Under the pieces are notes generated by a model. The model saw nothing but the letters and a program-made list of their open reading frames with translations. It was not told the origin of the DNA and ran no database searches. Of a stretch of DNA of 64,000 nt, positions 1-8,950 are shown one piece after another. A program made the translations under genes and the position numbers. Numbering within the stretch: position 1 is the stretch's first letter; each line of letters opens with the position of its first letter. This DNA is from DATLED01 sp035525495 (GTDB taxonomy: Bacteria; Actinomycetota; Acidimicrobiia; Acidimicrobiales; CADCTF01): the NCBI GenBank assembly GCA_035525495.1, contig DATLED010000058.1, positions 1 through 64,000 of the forward strand, given 5' to 3'.

Positions 1-1
1 C

Positions 2-76
2 TCCGTCCAAGCCCTCGCCGCAGTGATCTACCTCTGCCTGGGCGGAATCACCATCGAACTACCCACACGACCCTGA
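2..76 (+). CDS. C-terminal fragment of an unidentified protein (cut by window edge)
   Basis: An open frame enters from the left edge and ends at TGA 74-76, giving 24 residues with a hydrophobic stretch (AAVIYLCLGG) before a short polar end. Too little remains to name a family. A transposase C-terminus was considered, but no diagnostic motif is visible. A following GAGGAGG at 76-82 leads to no evident downstream start in this frame. Positions 77-190 hold no supported gene. Confidence 0.3.
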   Translation, partial: SVQALAAVIYLCLGGITIELPTRP

Positions 77-234
77 GGAGGGGCACATACGTTCGACTCT
101 ACCAGAGGGGTGCGACACGTTCCCGTCGACGACGTGGCCCCGTTCGACCCCACCTCCCCCGGCTGAATCGGGGGCCTGCGTAGGCTGCGCCGATCACCTC
201 CACCGCCCGGGCCGGCGTTCTCCGGTCGCTCCTG

Positions 235-2151
235 TTGGCCGCCCTCGTCGTCGTCGTCGCTGCCGTCGGTCCGTTGCCCCCGGCGCCCTCGGCTCCCCTC
301 GACGCCATCGCCGCGCGCAGCACCACCACGGGGGGCGCCGGCTACTGGATGGTGGCGTCGGACGGTGGCATCTTCACCTTCGGCGACGCCGCCTTCTTCG
401 GCTCGACGGGCGACCTCCGACTCAACCGGCCGATCGTTTCGATGACGGCGACCCCGACCGGGCTGGGCTACTGGTTGGTGGCGTCCGATGGCGGCATCTT
501 CACCTTCGGTGACGCCGCCTTCTTCGGCTCGACGGGCGACCTCCGATTGAACCGGTCGATCGTGTCGATGGCGGCCACGCCGTCGGGGCAGGGCTACTGG
601 CTCGTCGCCTCGGACGGGGGCGTCTTCACGTTCGGCGATGCCGCGTTCGCAGGGTCGCCCGGGTTGTCGCCGCCCCGGTCGCCGGTGATCGGGATCGCGC
701 CGACGGCGACGGGCGCCGGGTACTGGATGTCGACGACCAGCGGCGAGGTCCTCGCCTACGGCGACGCCAGGAACCTGGGATCCGTGTCGACGGCCTTGAG
801 TTCACCCGTCCGCGACCTGGCACCCACGGCCTCGGGTCTCGGCTACTGGCTGGCCGGCCTCGACGGCGGGATCTTCACCTTCGGCGACGCCCCTTTCCTC
901 GGCTCGACGGGCGACCTCCGCCTCAACCAGCCCATCGTCGGCATCGCCGCCACCCCCCTGATCGACCGCAACGCCGTCCCGGCGGGGGCCGACGACGCCG
1001 TCACCACCGACGAGGACACCGCCGTGCGGGTCGAGGTGCTCGCCAACGATGCCGGCCTCGGCGATGGACCCGTCGCCGTCTCGGTGGTGACGCCGCCGTC
1101 CTCGGGCACCGCCACGGTGATCGGCGACGCCATCGAGTTCACCCCGGCGACCAACGCCACCGGCGTCGTCCTCTTCTCCTACCGCGTCACCGACATCGAC
1201 GGCGAGACGTCGACCGCCGGCGTCGCCGTGGAGGTGACCCCCGTGAACGACACCCCGACGATCTCCGCCATCGCCAACCGAACGACCGACGAGGACACCG
1301 CCACCGGACCCTTTGCGGTGACGGTCGGCGACGTGGAGACGGCGGCCGGCGCCCTCACGCTGTCGGCGGCGTCGAGCGACCCGACGCTGGTGCCCGCGGC
1401 GAATGTGGCCTTCGGGGGCTCGGGCGCGTCCCGCGCCGTGACCGTGACGCCGGCGGCCAACCAGGCGGGCACGGCGACCATCTCCATCACCGTCACCGAC
1501 GCCGAAGGGGCGACAGCCACCGCCCCGTTCCTCCTGACCGTCACCGCCGTCAACGACCGCCCGACGATCTCCGACGTCGCCGACCAGACGATCGCCGAGA
1601 ACGCCGCGACCGGCCCGCTGGCCTTCACGATCGGCGACGTCGAGACGGCCGCCGCCGCCCTCACGCTGTCGGCGGCGTCGAGCAACCCGACGCTCGTACC
1701 CGTCGACAACATCGTCTTCGGTGGCTCGGACGCGTCGCGCATCGTGACGGTGACCCCGGCGGCCAACGAGTCGGGCACGGCGACGATCTCGATCACCGTG
1801 ACCGACGCCGGCGGAGCGACGGCGAGCGACACGTTCGTCCTGCGGGTCAACGCCCCGCCGACCATCTCCGACATCCCCGATCAACCGGTGGCCGTCGGGA
1901 CGCCGACGGCGGTGCTGCCCTTCACCATCGGGGATGCCGAGACGCCGGCGGCGTCGCTCCTGGTGACCGGCACCTCGAGCAACCCCACCTTGGTCCCCGA
2001 CGCCAACATCAGCTTCGGCGGCAGTGGCGCCGACCGCACCGTGCAGGTGAGCCCGGCCGATGGTCAGACGGGCACCGCGACCATCACCGTGACGGTCACC
2101 GACGCAGACGGGGGCGCGGCGTCGGACACGTTCGTCGTCACCGTCGGCTGA
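235..2151 (+). CDS. Secreted repeat protein: five GYW/FTFGDA repeats plus cadherin/Ig-like domains
   Basis: Residues about 36-240 hold five copies of a roughly 40-residue unit built on GYWxVASDGGxFTFGDA and a following STGDLRLN. This repeat is common in secreted actinobacterial proteins. A cadherin-like/VCBS-type domain follows at about 250-336. Three tandem ~95-residue units of the PTIS...GDVET...NPTLVP...GTATITVTVTDA type then run to the end, suggesting an extended surface or exported stalk. The TTG at 235 cuts into a hydrophobic signal sequence. The frame stays open back to 184 and would add a positively charged n-region (ARAGVLRSLLL), but no ATG or GTG is present there, so the true start is uncertain and may be a rare codon. 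There is no LPxTG motif or C-terminal membrane segment, so it is probably released or held non-covalently. Likely adhesin or structural; no enzymatic motif seen. Confidence 0.72.
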   Translation: MAALVVVVAAVGPLPPAPSAPLDAIAARSTTTGGAGYWMVASDGGIFTFGDAAFFGSTGDLRLNRPIVSMTATPTGLGYWLVASDGGIFTFGDAAFFGSTGDLRLNRSIVSMAATPSGQGYWLVASDGGVFTFGDAAFAGSPGLSPPRSPVIGIAPTATGAGYWMSTTSGEVLAYGDARNLGSVSTALSSPVRDLAPTASGLGYWLAGLDGGIFTFGDAPFLGSTGDLRLNQPIVGIAATPLIDRNAVPAGADDAVTTDEDTAVRVEVLANDAGLGDGPVAVSVVTPPSSGTATVIGDAIEFTPATNATGVVLFSYRVTDIDGETSTAGVAVEVTPVNDTPTISAIANRTTDEDTATGPFAVTVGDVETAAGALTLSAASSDPTLVPAANVAFGGSGASRAVTVTPAANQAGTATISITVTDAEGATATAPFLLTVTAVNDRPTISDVADQTIAENAATGPLAFTIGDVETAAAALTLSAASSNPTLVPVDNIVFGGSDASRIVTVTPAANESGTATISITVTDAGGATASDTFVLRVNAPPTISDIPDQPVAVGTPTAVLPFTIGDAETPAASLLVTGTSSNPTLVPDANISFGGSGADRTVQVSPADGQTGTATITVTVTDADGGAASDTFVVTVG

Positions 2152-2164
2152 CGCTCGGCTGGCC

Positions 2165-3751
2165 TCACTCCCGCCAGTCGAGATGACGAAGGACCTCTGA
2201 GAGCAGGTCCTCGATCTCGGCTCTGGCGGCGGTCGCTCGCCTGCCAACGCCGTCGCGACCGGTGACGTCGACCGTCTCGAGCTCGTCCCACCGGAACCTC
2301 AACCCGTTCCCCGAGCGGTCGGGAGGGCGCAGCCGGGGAACGATCGACCATGCCTTGCCGGCTTCCCCGCCCGACGCCTGCCAGTGACCGTCGGCCGGCT
2401 CGGGGCCATCGGCGGGTCCGTCCGCGTCGGCCGGAGGTGACTCCGCCACCGCGGGCTCCCAGGCCGCGGGATCGCCAGGAGCCGCCTCGCCTTCGGTCGC
2501 TTCCGAGGACGCGGGGCCGTCGATCCACAAGGTGCCCTGCGCGAACGGTGCCTCGGCCGCCGGGCCGGGGGTGACCTCGCTCGAGTCCGGGACGTCGTCC
2601 TCGGCGTCCGAGCCCGCGAGCGGCGCCATGCCCACGGCGATGTCGTGGTCGGGCTCGGGCTCGATCGGCGCTTCGGTCGCCGTCGCCGCCGGTGCGATCT
2701 CGTCCTCTGCCTCCGGATCGACCGGCCCCGGATCCCCATGATCCGCCGCGGGGACGAAGGGCGCCTGGGACGGTTCGTCGCTTCCCTCCGCGAAGGGTTC
2801 CTCGGGTTCGGCGTCGGGCGGCGCACCTTCGGTCGATACGTCAGAGTCCGGCGGCGCCTCCCAGGCGTCGGGGTCGGGCGCGAGCTCCGCGGTCGCCTCG
2901 CCTCCCTCGGCATCTTCCGCAGGGCCTGGCTCCTCGCTCGGCGGTGCGTCCTCTTCCACGAACACCGCTTGCGGCGCGGGCGGGATTTCGTCACTCGCCT
3001 CCGGCTCGACGCGCGTCGCGTCATCGGCAGACGCCGAAGCGCCGGCGTCCTCGCTCGACTCCTGCCAACCCTCTTGGGAAATCTCCGCGACGGTTCCCGC
3101 GGGCTCCGCCTCCTCGACGTCGACGCTGTCCTCGGCGGTCGTCGGTTCGGGCTCGGGCGTGACCTCGTCGCTCGGCGGAGCGGCGACGGTTTCCTCTGAA
3201 TTAGCGGGGTGGACCGAGGAAGCGGGGAGTGACGTCGCCTCCTCGGCGTCGGGGGGCCGCGCTTCGGCGGCGACCTCGGGGACGGTGACCTCGACAGGGA
3301 CGGGCGGGGCGTCGGGCGGCGGTGCCGACGCCGATACCGGTGGGCCCACGGTCGCAGCCGGGTGATACGGCGCCAGCGCGCTCGGGTCGGCTTCGATGCG
3401 ATCCCAGCCCGTCGACGCCGGCGGGCCGGAGCGGGAGGCGAGCGCCGCCGCCTCGAACCGGCACCAGTCGCACACCGTGGAGCGGGGAACGGCGACCCGC
3501 CCACCGGCGTAGCTCCTCGGGTCGAGGATCGTCCACCGCTCGAGGGCCACGCTCCGGCAGTTCTTGCAGCGCCGCAGCAGTTGGAACGCCGGGTCGGCAT
3601 CGGGCCGGTAAACGAACGTGCTCCGCCCGATCCGCAGGGCCAAGAACCCGTCGGACGTCTCGCCGGTCACCTCGACGGGCGCGTCGAAGGCAGCCGCCGC
3701 CCGGACGGCCTCCTGGTGTTGCTGCCTGCGCCGACGATCTCGTCCGAGCAC
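2165..3751 (-). CDS. Zinc-ribbon protein with long acidic low-complexity region
   Basis: The 528-residue protein starts at GTG 3751. Its N-terminus has a CxxC...CxxC pair (C62/C65 and C94/C97) that looks like a treble-clef or zinc-ribbon fold. Residues about 110-465 are Ala/Glu/Pro/Asp-rich, strongly acidic and probably disordered. A compact conserved-looking C-terminus (about 465-528) includes FRWDELETVDVTGRDG and a helical end, LLSEVLRHLDW. There is no signal peptide or membrane segment, so it should be cytoplasmic. It is convergent with the repeat protein and divergent from the LPxTG gene. I do not recognise the family. Zinc binding is inferred from cysteine spacing only. Confidence 0.7.
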   Translation of the reverse strand: MLGRDRRRRQQHQEAVRAAAAFDAPVEVTGETSDGFLALRIGRSTFVYRPDADPAFQLLRRCKNCRSVALERWTILDPRSYAGGRVAVPRSTVCDWCRFEAAALASRSGPPASTGWDRIEADPSALAPYHPAATVGPPVSASAPPPDAPPVPVEVTVPEVAAEARPPDAEEATSLPASSVHPANSEETVAAPPSDEVTPEPEPTTAEDSVDVEEAEPAGTVAEISQEGWQESSEDAGASASADDATRVEPEASDEIPPAPQAVFVEEDAPPSEEPGPAEDAEGGEATAELAPDPDAWEAPPDSDVSTEGAPPDAEPEEPFAEGSDEPSQAPFVPAADHGDPGPVDPEAEDEIAPAATATEAPIEPEPDHDIAVGMAPLAGSDAEDDVPDSSEVTPGPAAEAPFAQGTLWIDGPASSEATEGEAAPGDPAAWEPAVAESPPADADGPADGPEPADGHWQASGGEAGKAWSIVPRLRPPDRSGNGLRFRWDELETVDVTGRDGVGRRATAARAEIEDLLSEVLRHLDWRE

Positions 3752-3933
3752 GCCTCCGTCCTACCACCGCGGTCGGCACCTCGATCGCCGTGGCGGGGAC
3801 GCCGTGGCCCATCGGGAAGAAAAAGGTCTCAGTGACCACCGTTTCCCTACCGAAGGAGACCCCGCCACCGCAGGACGGCGTCCGGAGCACGGACGCCGCC
3901 GACCCCGATGGTGCACGGTCAGGGGTGGTGAGT

Positions 3934-3950
3934 GTGCCAAACTTTGGGAC
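3934..3950. promoter_or_regulatory. Inverted repeat, possible operator upstream of the LPxTG gene
   Basis: A near-perfect 17-bp inverted repeat, GTGCCAAA-C-TTTGGGAC (7 of 8 arm positions pair), lies 30 bp before the ATG at 3981. It sits in an unusually A/T-rich stretch of the 229-bp divergent intergenic region. Position and symmetry suit a transcription-factor site, but no regulator is identifiable. Confidence 0.28.
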
Positions 3951-3980
3951 TTCGCAATTTTGAAGGGTACAAGGAGCGTC

Positions 3981-4586
3981 ATGTCGAAAGCCGTCCGGAT
4001 CCTGATCGCAATGATGGCGATGGCTGCGTTCTCTGCCTCGCCGGCCGCCGCCCAGTCGTCGGCACCCGCCTGCTCGGACACGGGCCCCACCGGCGCCCAG
4101 TACCCGCCGAGGTGCCCGGCTCCCCAGACCGACAAGAGCCAGGTGCAGGCCGGCGGGACCGTCCGGGTCACCGGACAGTGCCCGGCGCCCAGCGCGACGG
4201 TGCGCTTCGTGCTCCGGCCCGGCGACACCGCGCTGGCCACGGCGACGACCAGCGCGACGGGCACCTACGACGTCACGGTGACGATCCCGAGCAGCACCCC
4301 CTCGGGCAACTATCAGATCGTCGTCATCTGCTCGACCGGACCGGAGCGCACCGCCAACATCCAGGTCCTCGGCGAGTCCGTGACGCGTGAGACGACGACC
4401 ACCACGTCGACCACCTCGACCACAGCCGCCCCGGCGACCACCACGACCCAGGCGGCTGTCGGCGCCGCGGCCCTGCCCCGCACCGGCCAAGAGATCCTGA
4501 CGTTGGCCGCCGGAGGCGCCGTCCTCGTCGGCCTCGGTGTCGCCGCCGTGGTCGCCACCCGGCGCCGCCGCCAGCACACCGCGTAG
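3981..4586 (+). CDS. Small LPxTG cell-wall-anchored protein
   Basis: The ATG at 3981 follows AAGGAG four bases upstream, which decides the start within a longer open frame. The 201-residue product has a signal peptide (MSKAVRILIAMMAMAAFSAS...AAA, about 1-25). An extracellular beta-type domain follows with four cysteines (two in a CSDTG...RCPAP region), then a Thr/Ala-rich linker (TTTTTSTTSTT). The end is a complete sortase signal: LPRTG at 165-169, a hydrophobic segment, then RRRR. The protein should be covalently attached to peptidoglycan by a sortase, which is not in this window. A strong hairpin follows the stop. The domain resembles Ig-like modules used in exported actinobacterial proteins; its ligand is unknown. 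Confidence 0.85.
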   Translation: MSKAVRILIAMMAMAAFSASPAAAQSSAPACSDTGPTGAQYPPRCPAPQTDKSQVQAGGTVRVTGQCPAPSATVRFVLRPGDTALATATTSATGTYDVTVTIPSSTPSGNYQIVVICSTGPERTANIQVLGESVTRETTTTTSTTSTTAAPATTTTQAAVGAAALPRTGQEILTLAAGGAVLVGLGVAAVVATRRRRQHTA

Positions 4587-4609
4587 CCTCCGAAGACCGA
4601 AGCATTCCC

Positions 4610-4639
4610 GTGAGGCGCGGCCGGCAGGCCGCGCCTCAC
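4610..4639 (+). terminator. Hairpin terminator after LPxTG gene
   Basis: A perfect 13-bp stem (GTGAGGCGCGGCC) with a GGCA loop lies 24 bases past the stop codon. No U-tract follows, as is common for actinobacterial terminators. It separates this gene from the DUF4012 gene. Confidence 0.65.
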
Positions 4640-4705
4640 ACGCGCCACGACGAGTCTCGGCTCGAGCGGGCGCCGCGACCGGCCTCGTGAACCTTCCCCC
4701 GTAGG

Positions 4706-7012
4706 GTGATCCGCTTGGACGACACCATCCTCTTGTGGCTCACGCTGCCCGGCGGCTTCGCGGCGGCGGCGATCGTGGCCTACGTGGCTCCGGGCCTCGT
4801 CCGGCGCCACGGGCGGGGCTTCCGCCTCGGCGTCGCCCTCGCGTCGGGAGCCGCCGCCGCCTTCGCCGGCACCACTCCGACGGGGATCGCCTGGTGGGAC
4901 GCCGTCCTGGCGGCGTCGACCGCCGCGTTCCTCACCTCGTTGGTGGCCCGGGCCGGCCTTCGGGTGCTCACGGCTGCGGCGGTCGCCGCCGCCGTCCTCG
5001 GGATCGGATCGGGCGGCAACACGATCGGGCTCCTCACCCTCGGCGTCGCCGTCGCCATCCTGTTGAGCGTCCGGAGGGCCCCCAGTGCGGCGTCGCTCGT
5101 CGCCTTCGGTCTCGTGCAGGCCGCCTTCCGCCTCGACCTTCCCGGTCCCCACGGGGCGAGCACGGTGGGAGCCGCGGCCATCCTCGTGCCACCCGCCGTC
5201 GCCGGCTTCCGGGCCATGCGGAGCCGGGCCCGGCGCCGCCACCTGCGCGCCGGTGCCGCCGTCGCCGCCACCGCCGTGGCCGCAGCCAGCCTCGCCGCCG
5301 TCGCCTTCGCGCTGGCCCGGCCCGGGCTCGAGCGCGGGGTCGCCCGGGCCACGGCCGGCCTCACCGCCGCCAAGGGTGCCGACCAGGAGCAGGCGGCCGC
5401 GGCCTTCGACGACGCCGAGCGCAGCTTCGCCGAGGCGGAACGGTCGGTCGGCGCCTGGTGGGCTCGGCCGGCGTGGCTGGTGCCGATCGTGGGGCCGCAC
5501 CTGCGGGCCCTCGGCGCGGTCGCCGAGACCGGCCAGGAGCTCGCCGCGGGCGGCGTCCGCGTGGCCGGAGCCGCCGACCTCGGCGACCTCCGCATCCGCG
5601 ACGGCGTCGTCCCCATCGACAAGCTCCGCCGCCTCGAGCCCGAGCTGGCCGACGCCGCCGACACCGTGACCCGGGCCAGGGCCCGCCTCGCCCGCACGCG
5701 ATCCACCTGGTTGTTGCCCCAGGTCGGCCGGCGCCTCGACACGCAGGTGGAGCGCCTCGAGGACGTGCAGGGCACCCTCGAGAGCTCCCGCGACGTCGTG
5801 CACATCCTGCCCGCGGTCCTCGGCGCCGACGGGCCCCGCAGGTACTTCCTCGCCGTGCAGACGCCGGCGGAGCTCCGCGGCACCGGCGGCTTCTTCGGGA
5901 GCTTCGGCGAGATCACCGCCGTCGACGGCAAGCTCGAGCTCGCCCGCTTCGGGCGGTTGCACGAGCTGAACGAGGGTGGCAACCCCGCCACCCGCAAGCT
6001 GACCGGCCCCGCCGACTACCTCGCCCGCTACAGCCGCTTCGGTGTCGCCAACACCTGGCAGAGCGTCACCCTCTCGCCGGACTGGCCTTCGGTCACCGAG
6101 GTGATCGCCGGCCTCTACCCCCAGTCGGGCGGCGCGCCCATCGACGGGGCCATCGCCGTCGACCCCGCCGGGATGGCCGCCCTCCTGAAGCTCACCGGAC
6201 CGCTCACCGTGCCCGGCTGGCCCGTGCCGCTCACGGCCGCCAACACCGAGAAGATCCTGCTCCACGACCAGTACGTGAAACTGCCGAACGACGAGCGCAT
6301 CGACTTCCTCGGCGACACCGCCAGGACGCTCTTCAACCGCCTCACCGCCGGCGAGCTCCCCAAGCCGTCATCGATCCTGTCGACCCTCGGGCCGGCGGTG
6401 GCGCAGAAGCGCATCCAGATGGCATCGACGCATGCGGCGGAGCAGGAGGTCTACGCCCGCCTCCACATCACCGGAGCGATGGCCCCCGTCAGCGGCGACT
6501 TCCTCGGTCTCATCACCCAGAACGCCAGTGGCTCCAAGATCGACTACTTCCTCCACCGGAGCATCGACTACCGCGTGACCGTCGACCCGGTGACGTCGAA
6601 GCTCGCCGCCACCCTGAAGGCGACGCTCCGCAATGAGGCGCCGGCGAGCGGCCTTCCTGGCTATGTCATCGGCAACGCCCTCGAGCCGCCGCTCCCGACC
6701 GGCACCAGCCGCCTCTACGTCTCGATCTACACGCCCTGGTTCCTCAGAGCCGCCAGGGTCGCCGGCGTGCCGGCCACCGTCGAGAGCGAGAGCGAGCTCG
6801 GCCGCAACGTGTACTCGACCTTCGTCGACCTTCCTCCCGGCGGCGAGCTCTCCATCGAACTCGACCTGGCCGGCTGGTACGACGGCGCCGCCTACCACCT
6901 CGGCGTGCACCGCCAGCCGACGGTCCACCCCGACAAGGTGACCGCAACCATCAACGGCGACGACCTGCTCGATGACGACATCGTCACCGACGTTCGCGCC
7001 ACCGTTCGCTGA
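4706..7012 (+). CDS. DUF4012-domain membrane protein
   Basis: The 768-residue protein starts at GTG 4706. The first ~160 residues are several hydrophobic helices, with another at about 182-205 followed by an Ala/Glu-rich helical region (coiled-coil-like, 225-350). From about 365 the sequence carries the DUF4012 hallmark: LPAVLGADGPRRYFLAVQTPAELRGTGG in two blocks (LGADGPRRYFLAVQ and ELRGTGGFFGSFGE). The rest is a large, presumably extracytoplasmic domain. DUF4012 proteins occur beside polysaccharide and cell-envelope loci in Gram-positive bacteria, but the biochemical role is not established. It lies directly before the sugar-nucleotide operon in the same direction, separated by 226 bp, so a surface-glycan role is a context inference. 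Confidence 0.83.
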   Translation: MIRLDDTILLWLTLPGGFAAAAIVAYVAPGLVRRHGRGFRLGVALASGAAAAFAGTTPTGIAWWDAVLAASTAAFLTSLVARAGLRVLTAAAVAAAVLGIGSGGNTIGLLTLGVAVAILLSVRRAPSAASLVAFGLVQAAFRLDLPGPHGASTVGAAAILVPPAVAGFRAMRSRARRRHLRAGAAVAATAVAAASLAAVAFALARPGLERGVARATAGLTAAKGADQEQAAAAFDDAERSFAEAERSVGAWWARPAWLVPIVGPHLRALGAVAETGQELAAGGVRVAGAADLGDLRIRDGVVPIDKLRRLEPELADAADTVTRARARLARTRSTWLLPQVGRRLDTQVERLEDVQGTLESSRDVVHILPAVLGADGPRRYFLAVQTPAELRGTGGFFGSFGEITAVDGKLELARFGRLHELNEGGNPATRKLTGPADYLARYSRFGVANTWQSVTLSPDWPSVTEVIAGLYPQSGGAPIDGAIAVDPAGMAALLKLTGPLTVPGWPVPLTAANTEKILLHDQYVKLPNDERIDFLGDTARTLFNRLTAGELPKPSSILSTLGPAVAQKRIQMASTHAAEQEVYARLHITGAMAPVSGDFLGLITQNASGSKIDYFLHRSIDYRVTVDPVTSKLAATLKATLRNEAPASGLPGYVIGNALEPPLPTGTSRLYVSIYTPWFLRAARVAGVPATVESESELGRNVYSTFVDLPPGGELSIELDLAGWYDGAAYHLGVHRQPTVHPDKVTATINGDDLLDDDIVTDVRATVR

Positions 7013-7238
7013 ACGGAGTGCCGCGGAGGACGTGACGGCCTTGACGCCTTGAATGGATGCCAGACGCACGCCACCGCCGGACCCACGGGTGGTCGAGCCG
7101 CCCGGACGAGCCGATCTACATCAGAGCCGTAGGTCGGGCGCCACCTCAGCCACGAGAACTCAAGGCGAAGGCGGGCGCGCCAATGTCCTCGGCGGGCTCG
7201 CTGGCCCCTCTACGGCCACGCCTGTCATCATCCTTGCC

Positions 7239-7865
7239 GTGTGGCAACCAGCGGAGACCAGCACCGTCCATGTGGAGTCGAGCGCCGACGTAGCCGATGA
7301 CGCGCGCCTGGGTCCGGGGACACGAGTGTGGCATCTGGCCCAGATCCGGGAGGGTGCCGTCCTGGGGGAGGGCTGCGTCGTGTCGCGTGGCGCCTACATT
7401 GGCCCTGGCGTCCGCATGGGCGTGCGCTGCAAGATCCAGAACTACGCGCTCATCTACGACCCGGCCGTGCTCGACGACGGCGTGTTCATCGGTCCCGCCG
7501 TCGTGCTGACCAACGACATGTACCCGCGGTCGATTACCCCCGATGGTGAGGTGAAGCGGGGCGGGGACTGGGACGCCGTCGGGGTCACGGTGGGTCGAGG
7601 AGCCTCTATCGGCGCTCGCGCCGTCTGCGTCGCGCCGGTGGTGGTCGGCGCTTGGGCGCTCGTGGCGGCGGGGGCCGTGGTGGCCGCAGACGTCCCGGAC
7701 TTCGCGCTGGTAGCCGGCGTGCCTGCCCGCCGAATCGGTTGGGTGGGGCGGTCGGGCGTTCCCCTTGCCGAAGCGGGCGGTGGCCGCTGGCGGTGCCCCG
7801 AGACGGAGGAGATGTACCTGGAACATGAAGGGGTGTTGAGGCTGGACGACGGGTTGCGGACGTGA
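7239..7865 (+). CDS. wbpD: WbpD/WlbB-type sugar-nucleotide N-acetyltransferase (left-handed beta-helix)
   Basis: Acetyl-CoA-dependent acetyltransferase with hexapeptide repeats across almost its whole length (GPGTRVWHLAQIREGAVLGE, then further I/V-G-x4 turns). It closely resembles UDP-2-acetamido-3-amino-2,3-dideoxy-glucuronate 3-N-acetyltransferases. VWHLAQIREGA and the conserved TNDMYPR segment are typical of that family. GTG 7239 is chosen because family members begin only a few residues before the first repeat; GTG 7272 is an alternative. The frame is open upstream to 7053, but that part looks non-coding. The stop overlaps the next start by 4 bp (GTGA). Product 208 residues. With the next three genes it forms a D-E-B-A set that would make UDP-GlcNAc(3NAc)A. 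Confidence 0.85.
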   Translation: MWQPAETSTVHVESSADVADDARLGPGTRVWHLAQIREGAVLGEGCVVSRGAYIGPGVRMGVRCKIQNYALIYDPAVLDDGVFIGPAVVLTNDMYPRSITPDGEVKRGGDWDAVGVTVGRGASIGARAVCVAPVVVGAWALVAAGAVVAADVPDFALVAGVPARRIGWVGRSGVPLAEAGGGRWRCPETEEMYLEHEGVLRLDDGLRT

Positions 7866-8950
7866 GTGACCTGATTCCCGTCGCCAAGCCGATCATCGGC
7901 AACGATGAGCGCGACGCCGTCGATCGCGTAATGCGGAGTGGGGCTCTGGCACAGGGCCCGGAAGTGGCGGCCTTCGAGCGAGAGTTCGCCGAGCACTTCG
8001 GGCTCGGCCGGGCGTGCGTTGCCGTGAATTCGGGTACTTCGGGGCTGCACCTTGGACTACTTGCGGCCGACCTGAAGCCGGGCGACGAGGTGATCGTGCC
8101 ATCCTTCACGTTCGCGGCGACGGCGAACTCGGTTGCACTGACCGGGGCCACGCCCGTGTTCGCCGATATCGAGGATCATTACTTCTGTCTGGATCCTGCG
8201 GCCGTCTTGCCCGCGATAACGGACCGGACGGTCGGGATCATGCCGGTCCACCTCTATGGGCACCCAGCCGACATGCCCGCGCTGACGGCGATCGCAGAGC
8301 AGCGCGGTCTGCAGATCTTCGAGGACGCTGCCCAGGCGCACGGCGCCAGCCTCGCGGGTACGCCGGTGGGCTCATTCGGCTCCTTCGCCATGTTCTCGCT
8401 GTACCCGACCAAGAACATGACCTCGGGAGAGGGCGGCATGGTCTCGGTGGCCAATGCGGACATCGAGCGACGACTCCGCCTCTACCGGAACCAGGGGATG
8501 GAGCGGCAGTACGAGAACGAGGTCGTCGGCTTCAACGCCCGAATGACGGACATCCACGCCGCCATCGGCCGGGTGCAGCTCACCAAGGTGGGGGCGTGGA
8601 CGGAGCAGCGCCAGCAGAACGCCGCCTTCCTTTCGGCGCACCTCGAGGGGGTCACGACCCCTCCTATCGCCGACGGAGCGGTGCACGTGTACCACCAATA
8701 CACGATCCGGGTCTCTGACGACCGCGACGGGTTCGCCAAGGCGCTGCTGGCCGAGCACAACGTTGGGTCGGGGATGTACTACCCGGTGCCGAACCACGAG
8801 CTCGCGCCGTTTCGAGTCGACGTCGACCTGCCGGCCACGGCGCGGGCCGCGGCGGAGTGCCTTTCGCTCCCGGTCCACCCCTCGCTGTCGACAGCCGACC
8901 TCGAACGAATCGTACGTGCCGTCAACGCGCTCGCCGCCGCCGGCCGATGA
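7862..8950 (+). CDS. wbpE: DegT/DnrJ/EryC1 aminotransferase, WbpE-like
   Basis: A 362-residue PLP-dependent sugar aminotransferase. The Schiff-base lysine is K184 in SLYPTKNMTSGEGG. The cofactor region EDAAQAHGA (154-162) and substrate-side NSGTSGLHL (56-64) are intact, and length is normal. WbpE/WlbC enzymes transfer an amino group to C3 of the 3-keto-uronic acid nucleotide. Its position between the WbpD-like acetyltransferase and the WbpB-like oxidoreductase supports that specificity over other DegT substrates. The start is GTG 7862 within a GTGA overlap, and the stop overlaps the next ATG (ATGA), implying translational coupling. Confidence 0.88.
   Translation: MSDLIPVAKPIIGNDERDAVDRVMRSGALAQGPEVAAFEREFAEHFGLGRACVAVNSGTSGLHLGLLAADLKPGDEVIVPSFTFAATANSVALTGATPVFADIEDHYFCLDPAAVLPAITDRTVGIMPVHLYGHPADMPALTAIAEQRGLQIFEDAAQAHGASLAGTPVGSFGSFAMFSLYPTKNMTSGEGGMVSVANADIERRLRLYRNQGMERQYENEVVGFNARMTDIHAAIGRVQLTKVGAWTEQRQQNAAFLSAHLEGVTTPPIADGAVHVYHQYTIRVSDDRDGFAKALLAEHNVGSGMYYPVPNHELAPFRVDVDLPATARAAAECLSLPVHPSLSTADLERIVRAVNALAAAGR

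Noticed and set aside
2..76. Transposase C-terminus
   Set aside because: The 24 residues contain no DDE or other transposase motif and no inverted repeats flank them, so it is left unnamed.
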